Positions 20,768-31,496 of a DNA stretch of 64,000 nt are shown piece after piece. Positions within the stretch are counted from its first letter, which is position 1. The number at the start of each line of letters is the position of its first letter. The translations under genes were made by a program, and so were the position numbers. Location: NCBI GenBank assembly GCA_026225945.1, contig JAMJFZ010001131.1, forward strand, positions 26,502,001 through 26,566,000. The letters are read 5' to 3'. The stretch is from Cricetomys ansorgei. Lineage: Eukaryota; Chordata; Mammalia; Rodentia; Nesomyidae. The notes beneath the pieces were generated by a model, which was given only the letters and a program-made list of their open reading frames with translations, ran no database searches and had not been told where the DNA came from.

Positions 20768-20771
20768 CTGC

Positions 20772-21262
20772 CTGCTACTTCTTCAATAGTGTCTTAGAAC
20801 AAAAGTTTTACATTTTGATCAAGACCAGTTTTCTATTTTTTTTTTATTGTTTGTGATTTTGAGGTCTACTTAGGAAACCTTTGCCTAATCCAATGTTGTG
20901 AAGATCTTTTTTTCTAGAAATTTTATTGTTTTCAATATACAGATAAGTCAGAGATCTATTTCTGTGAGGGAAGAGTGGAAACTTAATTTTCCTGATAGCC
21001 GGTTACCTGAGCTTCTGTGTTGAATGCCTTTTCTCCTACACTGCAGCTTTGCCCAAAGGTCCATTTGTCATCTGTGCAGGGGTCTGCTCCTGAAATTTAT
21101 TTTGTTCATACGTCTATTCCCCTCCCCCATCAACACTGAATTATATTGAGTTCTGGGATTTTGCAGTGTCTTGAAATCAGGCTCTTGGTTCTCTTTGCCT
21201 CCTTCTTAATTCCTTTGACCTAGATCCTTTGCATTGTCTTACAATTTTTTAAGGGAGGCATT
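20772..21262 (-). repeat. L1M relic, segment 2
   Basis: 'acattttgatcaagaccagtttt...', 'tacttaggaaacctttgcctaatccaatgttgtgaagatctttttttctagaaattttattgttt' follow the antisense L1 ORF2 C-terminal/3' end order. Confidence 0.75.
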
Positions 21263-21331
21263 CTGAAATTTGTATTGGTGTCTCATGAAGTATAACTCAC
21301 TATAGGGATATGTCCATCTTAACACTGTTGT

Positions 21332-21395
21332 CTTCCTTCCTTCCTTCCTTCCTTCCTTCCTTCCTTCCTTCCTTCCTTCCTTCCTTCCTTCCTTC
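21332..21395. repeat. (TTCC)n microsatellite
   Basis: About 16 perfect TTCC units; polypurine on the minus strand. Confidence 0.98.
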
Positions 21396-21601
21396 ATTAG
21401 GATCTCATCTATTCTAGGCTAGATTAGAGCTCCACATGTAGCCTAGGGTGATCTTGAATTTCTAATCCTTCTGCCTCCATCTCTAGAGAGCTAAGACTAC
21501 AAGATGTCCCTCCACACCTGTTCATATGCCATGCTGGAGTCTGACCCAGGTCTTTGTGTGATAGTAAGCACTCTACCAAGTATGTCGTGTGTCACAACCT
21601 A
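21396..21601 (-). repeat. B4-family SINE, diverged
   Basis: B1-like part 'cctagggtgatcttgaatttctaatccttctgcctcc' followed by a reversed ID-like part 'gctggagtctgacccaggtctttgtgtgatagtaagcactctacca'. Confidence 0.6.
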
Positions 21602-21975
21602 GCTTTTTCTATCTGTTTAATGATGTTTGTTGATGTTATTAACGGTTTAAAATATTATTTTCTCGATAACCACTGTTTTTATATTAACTTTGAGCCAACA
21701 CTTTGGTTCTAGCAATTAATTTGCAAAAGTTACTTTTTGATATCTTTAAGGTTTGTGTTACCAGGGAAATTAGGGCCCCCTTTCATGGGTTCTTAGTTTC
21801 TTTAATTCTTTAATAAAAAAAATTTAGAGTTGAACTCTGAAGGAAGCTCAAGGACAATTTTATTAGAGTTTAAATAAAAATGGCAGGGCAGGCCTACTGA
21901 GAATTTCAACAGCTGCTAAAAGCATACTTTTTGAGTTAGGGCCCAACAAAAGAGGCAGGCCTGATCATGGAGCTG
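21602..21975. other. Unassigned intergenic
   Basis: AT-rich. The stretch 21830-21890 with 'acaattttattagagtttaaataaa' could be the edge of an antisense LTR, but I cannot name one. Confidence 0.4.
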
Positions 21976-22108
21976 TGGAGGGATAGAGGTGGAGGGTGGG
22001 GTGAGGGATGGGATGGGGTGGGGATGAGGGATGAAAGTGAGGGATGGGGTGAGGGGTGAGGGTAGGGATGAGGAAGGGGTAGGGGTGAGGGGTGGAGTAG
22101 GTGTGGAT
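21976..22108 (+). repeat. G-rich degenerate tandem repeat
   Basis: Imperfect GGGTGAGG/GGGATG units. Many GGG/GGGG runs with 1-5 nt spacers satisfy the G-quadruplex pattern on the + strand. Confidence 0.85.
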
Positions 22109-22718
22109 GTCTTCAGAGGAACAGTTAGGAAGCTCAGAGTGTCAGCAAGCATGCTCAGGCCTTTAGACAGCCTCCAAAGAAGAGATAGAAAGGGAAGAAA
22201 GTTCAGACTTTTGAGTCAGGAAAGTAAGCAGGCCTAGCATAGCTGCATTGTAGACATGCTAAGGAACTGCCCCGCGAAAGGGGATTGTGGGAAGGACAAG
22301 AATGTTATCTCACAAAGGGGGTAGTTACTCTTCCATTTTCCTGCTATGTCTTCAGCATTATTGAAGAGTGGGCTCCTGGCGGGTCACTGACAGGCCCGGC
22401 TGGATTAACTCTTACGGCAGGAGACTATAGCATGCACCGTTCCAGCCTTTAGAGCAAAGCAGAGTGTCATGTCTCCACTCAGGGTCAGAGCAGAATTCAG
22501 GTTTCATTCTTTTATTCAGGAGGAAGTATATTTCCCTCAATGGGCCTTAACAAAGCCTCCAACTTTTCATTTGGTATTTTACGCCCTACAGAGAAGTTGT
22601 GATGTTATCCTTTCTAGTGTTAACATGGAAAGAGTAGGTGGGGTCCAAACTCAATCATGAGGAAGGGGTCCAATCTCAATGGCTTCCAAGGCACTAATCC
22701 CTATCTACCTGTCTAATA
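22109..22718. other. Unassigned intergenic
   Basis: No gene recognised. Some short phrases look like rodent LTR sequence, but not enough to call. Confidence 0.4.
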
Positions 22719-22726
22719 GTCTAGAA

Positions 22727-22951
22727 GTGGTTCTCAACCTGTGAGTCTCAACCCCTTTGGGGGAGGGGCCAAATAACCCTTTCACTGGGTTGTATAAGAC
22801 CATCTGTGTACCAGATATTTACATTATGATTCATAGTAGTAGCAAAAAAATAATGAAGTAGCAACAAAAATAATTTTATGGTTGAGGGGGTCACCACAAC
22901 ATGAGGAACTATACTAAAGGATCAGAGCATTAGGAGGGTTGAGAACCACTG
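22727..22951 (+). mobile_element. URR1 hAT DNA transposon, copy 1
   Basis: 'agtggttctcaacctgtgagtctcaacccctttgggg…' to '…aggagggttgagaaccactg' gives the inverted termini. Flanks gtctagaa / gtccagag look like an imperfect 8-bp target duplication. Non-autonomous; no transposase. Confidence 0.85.
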
Positions 22952-22989
22952 GTCCAGAGCCTTTATTCAATTTTCCCCAAACCCCTTCT

Positions 22990-23090
22990 CTTATTTATTT
23001 GAGACATGACTTTGTCATCCAGGCTAGCCTCAAACTTTTGGCCACCATTTTGTCTTAAGTGTCGGGAATATAGACATACATTACCATGCC
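22990..23090 (-). repeat. B1 SINE, old copy
   Basis: 'tttgagacatgactttgtcatccaggctagcctcaaac... gtcgggaatatagacata'. Confidence 0.65.
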
Positions 23091-23199
23091 TGATTTAATA
23101 GCGAGTCTTTGGATCCATTATCACGTTCTATCTTTGAATTTTACTATCCTTAATTTTCTTAAGCAAAAGTATGTCGTTTTTAGTGTGGAGTCTTGGCCA

Positions 23200-23392
23200 T
23201 ATTCTTTTTTTTTTTTCTTTTTGAAATAAGATCTGGCCTATCCCAGACTAGCCACTTAAGTTTGAATATTTTTTTTTTCCCAAGACAGGGTTTCCCTGTT
23301 GTAACTCTGGCTGTCCTGGATCTCACTCTGTAGACCAGGCTGGCCTCAAACTCACAGAGATCTGTCTGCCTCTGCCTCCACCACCACCCGGC
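23200..23392 (-). repeat. B1 fragment followed by fuller B1
   Basis: A diverged fragment (23200-23262) precedes a well-preserved antisense B1 (23268-23392): 'agacagggtttccctgttgtaactctggctgtcctgg…accaccacccggc'. The middle of the second copy (after 'gcctctgcctcc') is deleted. Confidence 0.8.
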
Positions 23393-23454
23393 AAGTTTGA
23401 GTAATTTTTATCACTTGATCTTCATTTAATCTTCTCTTTACTGGACCTGTCCAA

Positions 23455-23522
23455 TGAGTTTAATTGGTAGGGTGCATGTTTGCCTAGCATGTTTTTTGTT
23501 CTAGGTTCTATCCTAGCATTGC
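23455..23522 (+). repeat. ID-like SINE relic
   Basis: 'ggtagggtgcatgtttgcctagcatgttttttgttctaggttctatcctagcat'. Confidence 0.6.
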
Positions 23523-25189
23523 AAAACATACTTTTTGTTTCATTGAAAGTTATTTTGCTTGGTCTTAGATCTCACACTTTTAATAATTTGTACAATGGCT
23601 CTGTCTCTGATTATAAAAAAACTCAAATGTTTTTTTACTTCTTGGTCCACAGTGGCTCTTGGAGTCGTTACAACCTGTCTGTTAAACATAAGGACTAACA
23701 GCGTGTAGTCTGAAGCTGACCTAGAGAATTATTTTAATTGGAGGAACGTTGCCCAGGTAAATAACAGCTGCTTTGGAATCATTACAGTTAAAACATTAAA
23801 CGGATGACTTACTTTTATAGTTAACTATAACAGACCAATAGTTCAGGGTTACCAAAGCTTACCTATTTGTTATATTTTAAAGGGAATACTACAAATGGCT
23901 ATGAGGATGTGTATATCACCAGGGCCAGGAGGGTTTCTTGAGCAGTAGTTAATGATGAATACCATAAAAATAGTCATGTGGTCTTGGTTTCAGTAATCCA
24001 TCCCAAAATTTATTTATTTGTTGAAATTTTATGCAAAATATTTTAAGGTTTTTATCTTTGAGCAGAAATCTTACAAGAGCAACTTTTTTCATGAACCTTA
24101 AAAAATCTATATTTCTTTGTAGGGAGAGGTTATTTATCCCTCCATCTCTTCCTTTCTGGTGAGTCCTGGAATTTGATTCTGAATATGGCACTTTGTAAGG
24201 ACCAGGAAATGCAAGGGTATGACACCTTAAGACTAAGGGGAGCTTTGTAAAGTTGAAAATAGTCCTTTATTATTACAAACACACATATATTTATTATGGA
24301 AATTAAAAACCTACAAGCAATTAAAAACAACATATAGAAACTTTTATCGCTGAGGGATGAGTCTGCCAGGGTTTTATTGTCTGTTCTCCTTGGTTGATCC
24401 TCTTCTTTATGAATATTTTTCTCTGAGACTGTGATCATACAGACTACTTTATTACATGGTCTTTAAGTGGAGAACCTCTGCCTTTGTATACACATCTGTG
24501 GGCTAATTTTTGTGGGTACAGGGGTTCCTGAGGAGTAAGTGGCAGAGAAGATAGAGTGGTGCAGAAGGGAGATGTCCAATAGCATTGGTCTATGGTTACT
24601 AGACACTTCAGCCAGCCTTCTTAAAGCTTGTTAAATGGAGAGGGATGGGTAAAGTCAGTAAAGGCCCAATCATTTAATAGCTTATATGTAAATACTCCCA
24701 GCCTATCCTATTGTCGATGTTGGTGAACAAGATTTCCGTAAAGACAGAGGAAGTGGACACTGCTCTGGTGGGCTTTTTGTCTGGTGTGCCAGAATCCCCG
24801 TTTAAAGGGCCATGCATATGGCAGTAGCATGTGCCATTGGCTGAGGTACTGGCCTAGTGCAGGCGCTGACGCCCACCTCTTTCTCCTGCCATCAATCTAA
24901 TAGCTACCAACACACACCTTTATTTTATCTAATGTCCATGATCACATTTTCCCAACTAACGAAAGCAAAACTTTTCAGCATTAAGGAAAGGAAAGCAAAC
25001 TTTTAGCATTAAATACAAAATTAAGCACCAGCCTTTGATAATGAAGGATGTGTTTTTTCTAACCATTTAAACTTTATTATAAAGAATTAAGAGGGAAAAA
25101 TTGGGACGAACTGAAAAGCAATGACTTTTAAAAAACCACCTGTGGACTAACGACCCAGGGCAAATGGCCATTGCCATAGTAAGATCTCT
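23523..25189. other. Unassigned intergenic
   Basis: About 1.7 kb of AT-rich sequence. No gene or named repeat seen. Confidence 0.5.
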
Positions 25190-25335
25190 TTTTGAGCTTG
25201 ATTTATACCTTATACCTGACTTGTCCTAAGAATGCTATTCAACGATTCCATGAGAGGCCTTGTCATTTTATTCTAAATATGGTGTCTAAGACTTGAGGCT
25301 GAAACATGAGGCTGTCTGCCATATGACTCCATTTC
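25190..25335 (+). repeat. Local duplicate A, copy 1
   Basis: About 145 bp that reappears diverged at 26355-26505. Shared phrases include 'attccatgagagg' and 'attctaaatatggt'. Family not recognised. Followed directly by an antisense B1. Confidence 0.6.
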
Positions 25336-25345
25336 TTGTTTGCTT

Positions 25346-25489
25346 TTTGTTTTTTGAGACAGGAAATCACTATGTAGCTCTGGCTGGTCTGGAATGTACT
25401 CTGTAGACCAGGCTGATCTTGAACTCACAGACATCCACCTGCCTCTGCCTCCCCAGTGCTGGATTAAAGGTGTGTTACCATGCCCAGCA
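25346..25489 (-). repeat. B1 SINE
   Basis: 'gttttttgagacaggaaatcactatgtagctctggctgg… gctggattaaaggtgtgttaccatgcccagcag'. Confidence 0.9.
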
Positions 25490-26354
25490 GCAAATTAATT
25501 TTTGATCCTGGCTGTAGACATTCTGAGATTGCAGACACGCTGCCTCTGTTTTGGCTTATTCAGGGACCAAATGGCACGCATTTCCCATAGGTATAAGAAT
25601 TCTAGAATTCGAGTAATGTAATGGTTCTTTCTTCTATTTTTGGCTTTTTCTTTTTTTTTTCTGTTTTGTTTCGTGTGTCTTGCCAGAAATGTACCAGTAA
25701 GTGTCATCACTTTAGGACCTTTGGAAATGGTCAGGGTCACTGATGACCATTAATGTGTAACCCTACAAGTGAGCTCAGTCCTAAATGATAGTTCACATCA
25801 GGCAAGAGTTAAAATTATTTTTAAAGAGCCAGAACTGGTCTATGGGAGTAACATTCTTCCTCTGGAATCTCATTGATAGATATTTGGAGGAAAGGGTTTA
25901 GGGTGCTAAAACTATGGCTTGCTGCCAGAGACACAGATTTCATTTTCGAGACACAAGTCTCTATGGGAACAGTGCCGTGTCGCTTGGCTAAAAGTGCTTA
26001 GCTCTTGTTTTGCCCCTGCACCCAAGTTTTTAAATATAAAGGTAATCCCAAACCTAGACATTAAATAAAATGTAACCAATAGAAAAAGTTCTGCTATTAC
26101 TTTATCTTTCTAAGCAAATAACTATTAGCATTTTGGTGGGATTCTCTGAAGTATTTTTTTCTATGCATATACCATAGTTTTGCCTACATCTATATGTAAA
26201 TGTATACATGTGCATATGAGCATATATGCTGAAATATGTATAAATCATGCCACATGAACAGTATGTACAAAAATAAAGGTGCTTAGTTTTGTTTCTATTC
26301 AGGATTCGGCATCTCTGGCTCTTCTGTTGCCTGTATCTGAGGTGCTCTGTTGAG
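25490..26354. other. Unassigned; possible ancient repeat near its end
   Basis: Holds a 14-bp palindrome at 25597-25610. Positions 26045-26290 ('ctattagcattttggtgggattctctgaag…ctatgcatatacca') resemble a mammal-wide relic also seen at 61875-62110. Class not assigned. Confidence 0.4.
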
Positions 26355-26505
26355 GCCTCTGAAGCTTTATTTGTACCTTGTACCTGAGATTGCCCTAAGG
26401 ATACTCTTAAGCAATTCCATGAGAGGTGTGTGTCAATTCTAAATATGGTAATTTAAGATTTGACATTGATAATCATGAGATCATTTGTCATATGAATCCC
26501 TTTTT
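26355..26505 (+). repeat. Local duplicate A, copy 2
   Basis: Diverged copy of 25190-25335, same orientation. Also followed directly by an antisense B1 start (26505-26550, truncated). Confidence 0.6.
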
Positions 26506-26550
26506 TTTTCTCTTTTTCTTTTGAGACAGGGTTTTACTATGTATCCCTGA
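26505..26550 (-). repeat. B1 fragment
   Basis: 'cttttgagacagggttttactatgtatccctgag', only the B1 3' part. Confidence 0.6.
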
Positions 26551-26822
26551 GCCTTTACATCCTCCCAATAGCCCTCTTTTGAAATGCCTGTCAGTCATAT
26601 TTCTTCCCCTTCCCCACCCATTGTTTTGCTCCAAGATTCCCTTTCTGGAACATTCCCTCCAGAGGCATGATCTCAGAGGTCAAGCTTCATTTTGGCTGTC
26701 TTGTTCTGCCCTACCACAATGATCTTGACATCTGGAACTATTCCCTTTCCTACATCTGCTTTGCCAAGAATTTGGACTTCAGTTTAGTTTTTACTCTCTG
26801 ACTCTTCCCAACCCTGTCGGTA

Positions 26823-26984
26823 TCCTCCTTAATGATGCTGGAGTATAGATCTGCATCTTCCCTGATGGTACTGGATGTATAGATCTACATCCTCCCTGAT
26901 GGTACTGGATGTATAGATCTGCATCCTCCCTGATGGTACTGGATGTATAGATCTGCAACCCCCCAATGGTGCTGGATGTATAGA
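26823..26984 (+). repeat. Minisatellite, 34-bp period
   Basis: About 4.8 copies of a unit containing 'gatggtactggatgtatagatct' (ATAGATCT spaced 34 bp apart, for example 26881 and 26915). Copies differ by a few bases and the last is truncated. Confidence 0.9.
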
Positions 26985-27145
26985 TATTAACTAGTGCTAG
27001 AGTTTGGGGCTTTAGTTCACCATTAGGGTGACAAGGGGAAGATCACCAAAATTCTACTTTCTATTATAAACAACACTGGGATAAACTGGACTCCCTTCCT
27101 CTCTCTCTCTCTGGACCCCTACCTCTATTTAGGCTTATTTTCTTA

Positions 27146-27186
27146 GGCTAGAATTCCAGAATTAGAATTACTTAGTTAAAGAGTAA
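27146..27186 (+). repeat. 41-bp direct repeat, left copy
   Basis: 'ggctagaattccagaattag…' repeats at 27407-27446 with one mismatch by eye; the shared region extends upstream in part ('tctattt'). Confidence 0.85.
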
Positions 27187-27395
27187 TCTCTCCCTCCCTC
27201 CCTCCCTCCCTCCCTACTCCTTCCTTCCTTCCTTTCTTTCTTTCTTGTTTGTTTTTTAAGACATGGTTTCCCTGCATAGCTCTGACTGTCCTGTAACTCA
27301 CTCTCTAGACCAGACTGGCCTCAAACTCACAGAGATTCACCTGCCTCTGCCTGCGGAGTGATGGAACTAATGGCATGCACCAGCACCAGCACCTG
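27187..27395 (-). repeat. CT-rich tract plus B1 SINE
   Basis: (TCCC)n/(TTCC)n/(TTTC)n at 27187-27245 is followed by an antisense B1 ('taagacatggtttccctgcatagctctgactg…'), roughly 14% off the B1 pattern by eye. Confidence 0.8.
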
Positions 27396-27406
27396 TCTCT
27401 ATTTAG

Positions 27407-27446
27407 GCTAGAATTCCAGAATTAGAATTACTGAGTTAAAGAGTAT
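27407..27446 (+). repeat. 41-bp direct repeat, right copy
   Basis: Second copy of 27146-27186. Confidence 0.85.
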
Positions 27447-27459
27447 GACTATTTCAAAG

Positions 27460-27590
27460 CTAATATTCATTGACCATTTCTGAGCCATTTTCTCATTTAA
27501 TTCCAAATAGGCTGCATACATTCTTGCATAACAAATGAGGAAATGGAGGTATACTCAGCATTGCAACATATTACAGCTGTCAGCATTGGC
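27460..27590 (-). repeat. MIR SINE relic
   Basis: 'attcattgaccatttctgagccattttctcatttaattcc…' and 'acaaatgaggaaatggaggtatactcagca' match the antisense MIR layout. Confidence 0.5.
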
Positions 27591-27800
27591 CGTTGATACC
27601 TAAGAGGCACCAGTAGGCTTTCTGTTGTGCTTACCTGGGATCTTTTTTTTGGGTGGATAGGTGGGTATAGTAACAGGAAAGGCTGGTTAAAATAATTTTC
27701 TTTAAAAAATATTTTCAAAGCATTAATTGTGCCGTGAGTCTCACACACGCATGGTGCTGGCTTAGGGAAAGGATATAAGCAGGAGGCTCACTGCTGGACA

Positions 27801-27839
27801 CTTATTAAACACCTGTTTAATAAGCAGGTTTATTAAAAC
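27801..27839. other. Three-arm inverted repeat
   Basis: CTTATTAAACA (27801-27811), its exact reverse complement (27814-27824), and a second near-copy of the first arm (27830-27839). The middle arm can pair with either outer arm. Confidence 0.85.
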
Positions 27840-28289
27840 CTGTGTGGGTCCTAAAGGAGGATACAGGCCCTGGGAGGGAAGAGAAGTCGCTGTGTGCTTC
27901 ACCCCTGTATTTACAGGGCAGGGAAGTGAAACTCTGAGAGAACAACAGCGTGAACACTGTTTCCACGAGTGAGGATCAGAGCCAGCTGGGAGCAGCAGAA
28001 ACCTTCCAAACAGTAACAGCTTAAACTGAATGGAAGTGTGTTTCTTATGTTAAAGGAAACCCAGAGAAAGCGGTCTGGGTTGTTGGGGAAAGATCCCTAA
28101 CATGGCCAATGCTGAGTTCATTCTCGCCTCCTTGCTCTGTTTTCCTTGGCATAGGATGCTTTACATCAAGATCCATCTCGCTGCCTGAGCTCCAAGCCAT
28201 CACGCTAATATTTCCATGAAACTGTAAAAAGCGACAGGCATGCAGCCTCGCTTTTCTTCTTAAAAATGACACCCATTTATCTATCATTT

Positions 28290-28462
28290 AGGTGTGTGTG
28301 TGGGGGGGGGAGCATGCACACCAGCACGCATGCCTGGAAGTCAGAGGACAACTTTGTGGAGTCAGTTCTCTCCTTCCTCCACGTGGAACCCAGGAATAGA
28401 ACGCAGGTCCTCAGCTTGGTGGCAAGTGCCTTTCCCCATTTAGCCATCTCACTGACTCTGTG
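28290..28462 (-). repeat. B3A-type SINE
   Basis: 'agtcagaggacaactttgtggagtcagttctctccttcc…' to 'tagccatctcactgac'. Confidence 0.85.
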
Positions 28463-29365
28463 TCCTTTCTCTTAAAAGTACTTCCTGGAGATTGCACATA
28501 ATCCTCTCTGATGGATTCTTTTGTCTGCTCTCCTTCCAGGAAGTAACTAAGCAGTAGGCAGTTGGCTGAGCTTAGGGAGAAGAGAGGTCAGAGCAGGTCT
28601 TTGGTCAGAAGCTCTCTCAGAGGCTCAGAGCCTCGGGAAACAGACTTTCCGGAGACAGTTGTCAGTGGACAGCTCAATTTATCAAAGCAAGAGTGGTCAC
28701 GTTTGTAGGGAGAGGGAAAGGGTTATCGCTAAAGCAATGCAGATGGGGCAGACCCCATTGCATTGCAACCAGATCTAGGTGGTTCCTAGTGTCATTGGCT
28801 GGGGCCAAAGTCCTGGGAGACCCTCTTTTGCATAGACAGAGGTCTCACAGGAAACAGAGGAAGAGACCTTATAAGGTCATGTAGGGAGAAGAAAGCCTGG
28901 TCCAGGGCCCTTCCAGCTGCCATTAGTGGTCAGGTAAACATAAACCTAGCCCATACCTTTGAAGAGGCAGTGCCCTGCTGTGAAGGCAGGCAGCATAGAA
29001 GCTCGCTGGGATTTGTCAGAGAGGGAAGCAGCAGAACCCCTTCTGCTCTCATGGTGAGAATTCCGGGGTTCAAAGCATACTTCAAACCCCTCTTAGCACT
29101 AGGAAAGCCCTACACTTTTCCTTAAGTCACATTGGTCAGAATTTAGTTATACTGTCACATGAGGGGTAAGAGAAGTAGATTTTATTAGGAATCACCATGT
29201 GCTCCAGGGAGCAGTGGGAGTTCTGTTACTCTGAAAGAAGGAAGAATGGATTGTAAGCCACTTAGAGGATCTCTTGATAATGAGCTTAAATCTTCTTAGT
29301 AGGTAAAACTATACAAACATTAAAATTAAGAAAAACACAGAAAGCTAGATACAGACTTTTTAAAC
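28463..29365. other. Unassigned intergenic
   Basis: No gene seen. A near-perfect inverted repeat lies at 28734-28766. Positions 29110-29280 ('cacattggtcagaatttagttatactgtcacatgagg…') look like an ancient mammal-wide repeat whose class I cannot give. Confidence 0.4.
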
Positions 29366-29511
29366 TAGGCAATGATTAAACACTTGGCATTATATTTCTG
29401 TTTTCTGGAGAATGGATTAGTTAGAATGTTCCAGATAATGTGAACAGATTACAGAAAGGCAAGTTGAAATAGAATAAGATACAAGATGTGAGCAACAAAA
29501 CTGACCAAGCA
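29366..29511 (+). repeat. Local duplicate B, copy 1
   Basis: Diverged partner of 31497-31643, with shared blocks 'attatatttctg', 'ttccag' and 'acagaaaggcaagttgaaatagaata'. Family not recognised. Confidence 0.6.
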
Positions 29512-29529
29512 TCTAACATCCTTTATTTT

Positions 29530-29720
29530 GTTTATTTGTTTGTTTTACGCTATTTATTTATTTAGAGTGGGTGTGCAAATGCCACAGAGCTCATGTAGAG
29601 GTCAGAGCACAACCTCAGGGAGTTGGTTCTCTTTTTCCATCATGTTCAATATGGATTGAATTCACAGGTAGTCAAGTTTGGTGACAAGTATCTCTACCTA
29701 CTGGCTCATCTGGACATCCC
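29530..29720 (-). repeat. B3A-type SINE, old
   Basis: 'catgtagaggtcagagcacaacctcagggagttggttctc…' to 'ctggctcatctggacatccc'. Confidence 0.7.
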
Positions 29721-30483
29721 TAAAACTAGGTTTTGTTGAAGCCAGAAGACTAGTAACAGGTGACACAAAAGACCTCATCAAGTGTTGGTTAACTGAGAGA
29801 ACACAGTGTGAATGAGCAGAGCAAGATGATGGGGGGTGGTCAGGAAAATGGGAGACTTGCCCAGAGACAGCAGATGGTTTACATTAGGCAGAGGTAAAAA
29901 TTTAAAAAACATACCATGATATTATAAATAAAATTCTATGAGCTTTTGATCATCGAGGAAATGTCATGGTAATACTTTCAAAATCAATCTATTTTCTCTA
30001 AAGGGTACCTTTTCTCCTTTTAAACAACTCTCTAAAGCCACAGGGTTGGACGTTTCAGTTCAACCCCTCTGTGGTTCTTCTGTGTTTAATTAGTGGTTCT
30101 CTAAGGCCTCAATTTTTTACATAAGGCTCTTCTGTTCCCTTTTGGGACACAGAGCTCTCAAGGAACTCCTGTGGTCGCTGCAGGTTTCCCTCAGAGTTGG
30201 GAACTGTAGAGTCCTGTTAAAAAAAAAAAAGACTGAAACTTGGCCCATATATTTAGAGAATGAATTTCTCCTCTCTTAACTTGCTTCTTTAAAAAATCAC
30301 ACATATACCATATATTCAAAGGGTTGGAAAATAAAGGCTAACTAAAACTTATGTGAGCTCTTTCAAGCTGCTCATGCCTTTTTGGAAACATAGACAAATA
30401 AATGTTTGCTTAAAAAAAAACCAAAAAGAAAAACCCACCTATGTAATTAACATTTTATGGTCTGCATTTTAAATGTAATCTTG
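29721..30483. other. Unassigned intergenic
   Basis: No gene or repeat recognised; a short poly-A at about 30219-30230. Confidence 0.5.
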
Positions 30484-30870
30484 TGAACTTCGGGTCAAGA
30501 AATGTAAGTGATAGTCATTTCAAAGCTGTGCTATTGGGAGAAGTTAGAGGCTCAGTCCTTGATGGTGAGAAATCCGTCTGTTCTTTCTACCGCACCGAGC
30601 TTTCAAAGCAAACAAAAGTCTTGAAAGGGGTCATCGGGAAAAGTGGCACAGCCGCCGGGGGCTGAGAAAACGAACCTAATACCTGGACAACTGGTTCCCC
30701 TCTAAGAGGCTGTCTGGAGCCTTGGCTGACAGCGACGTTAGAGGAGATGGCTGTCTCTGAGAGCCTGAGGCTCCCTGGGAAGCCCAGGTGAGGGCCGTTT
30801 CCGAGGCAGATGGCTCTGGAGAAGTCACTTAGACCAGCTGGTGCTCTGTAAACAGCCTCGTCTGCGCCTT
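30484..30870. promoter_or_regulatory. Candidate regulatory element, CpG-retaining
   Basis: Unique block with about 14 CpGs in 390 bp inside a CpG-poor desert. Two TCF/LEF-type TTCAAAG sites (30519-30525, 30602-30608) and CAAACAAAAG just after the second. Role inferred only. Confidence 0.3.
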
Positions 30871-31496
30871 TTTTTTTTTTTTTTTCTGATCTGTAGTAGC
30901 TTTGTCAAATCGGGTGTAGTTTAAACTACTTTAGCTGCTACTTTCATCTGGGACTACATCACCCCTCAGTTCCCTAGCATTGCTCACATTCTGCTACCAA
31001 TATCTGACGTATGTTGAAAACAGTTACTTCATGAGCTAGGTATGTGCGCCGCTCAAGTCTCCCCACTCAGGAGCCCTCAGAAATAAAACTGAGATTAGGT
31101 AACAGCTACAGGATAATCAAGGACATTTTTTCACAGTGACATAATGACTTTTCTCAGTTATTCCCCATTGTTTGAAGGGGATCATTATCTCTCTGTGAGA
31201 CCGCATCTGGCATCTAGGCTGAAGTGAGTTTCTAAAATACTGCTCCTTTACCTCTGAATGGTAAGAGCCCACCTGCCTCCTCCTAATGGGCTTTGTGCCG
31301 TCAGGGCACAGGACGGATGCTGGGTTCTTGCAGGTTGTCCTGATGGCATGCATTAAGGGTACATATCTTACAGTGTGAAAAATGCATCAATATAGATTCT
31401 GCTCCACAAGAACAAACCTGTTCTTCCTTGAGGATAAATGGCCTCAGGATCACTGGCTTTTAAGTGTTATAAATTTTTATGACATTATGAAAGAAT
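30871..31496. other. Unassigned intergenic
   Basis: Poly-T at about 30870-30885, then unique sequence with nothing recognised. Confidence 0.5.

Noticed and set aside
21332..21395. Regular direct repeats suggesting a CRISPR-like array
   Set aside because: Simple (TTCC)n microsatellite; no spacers, and the genome is mammalian.
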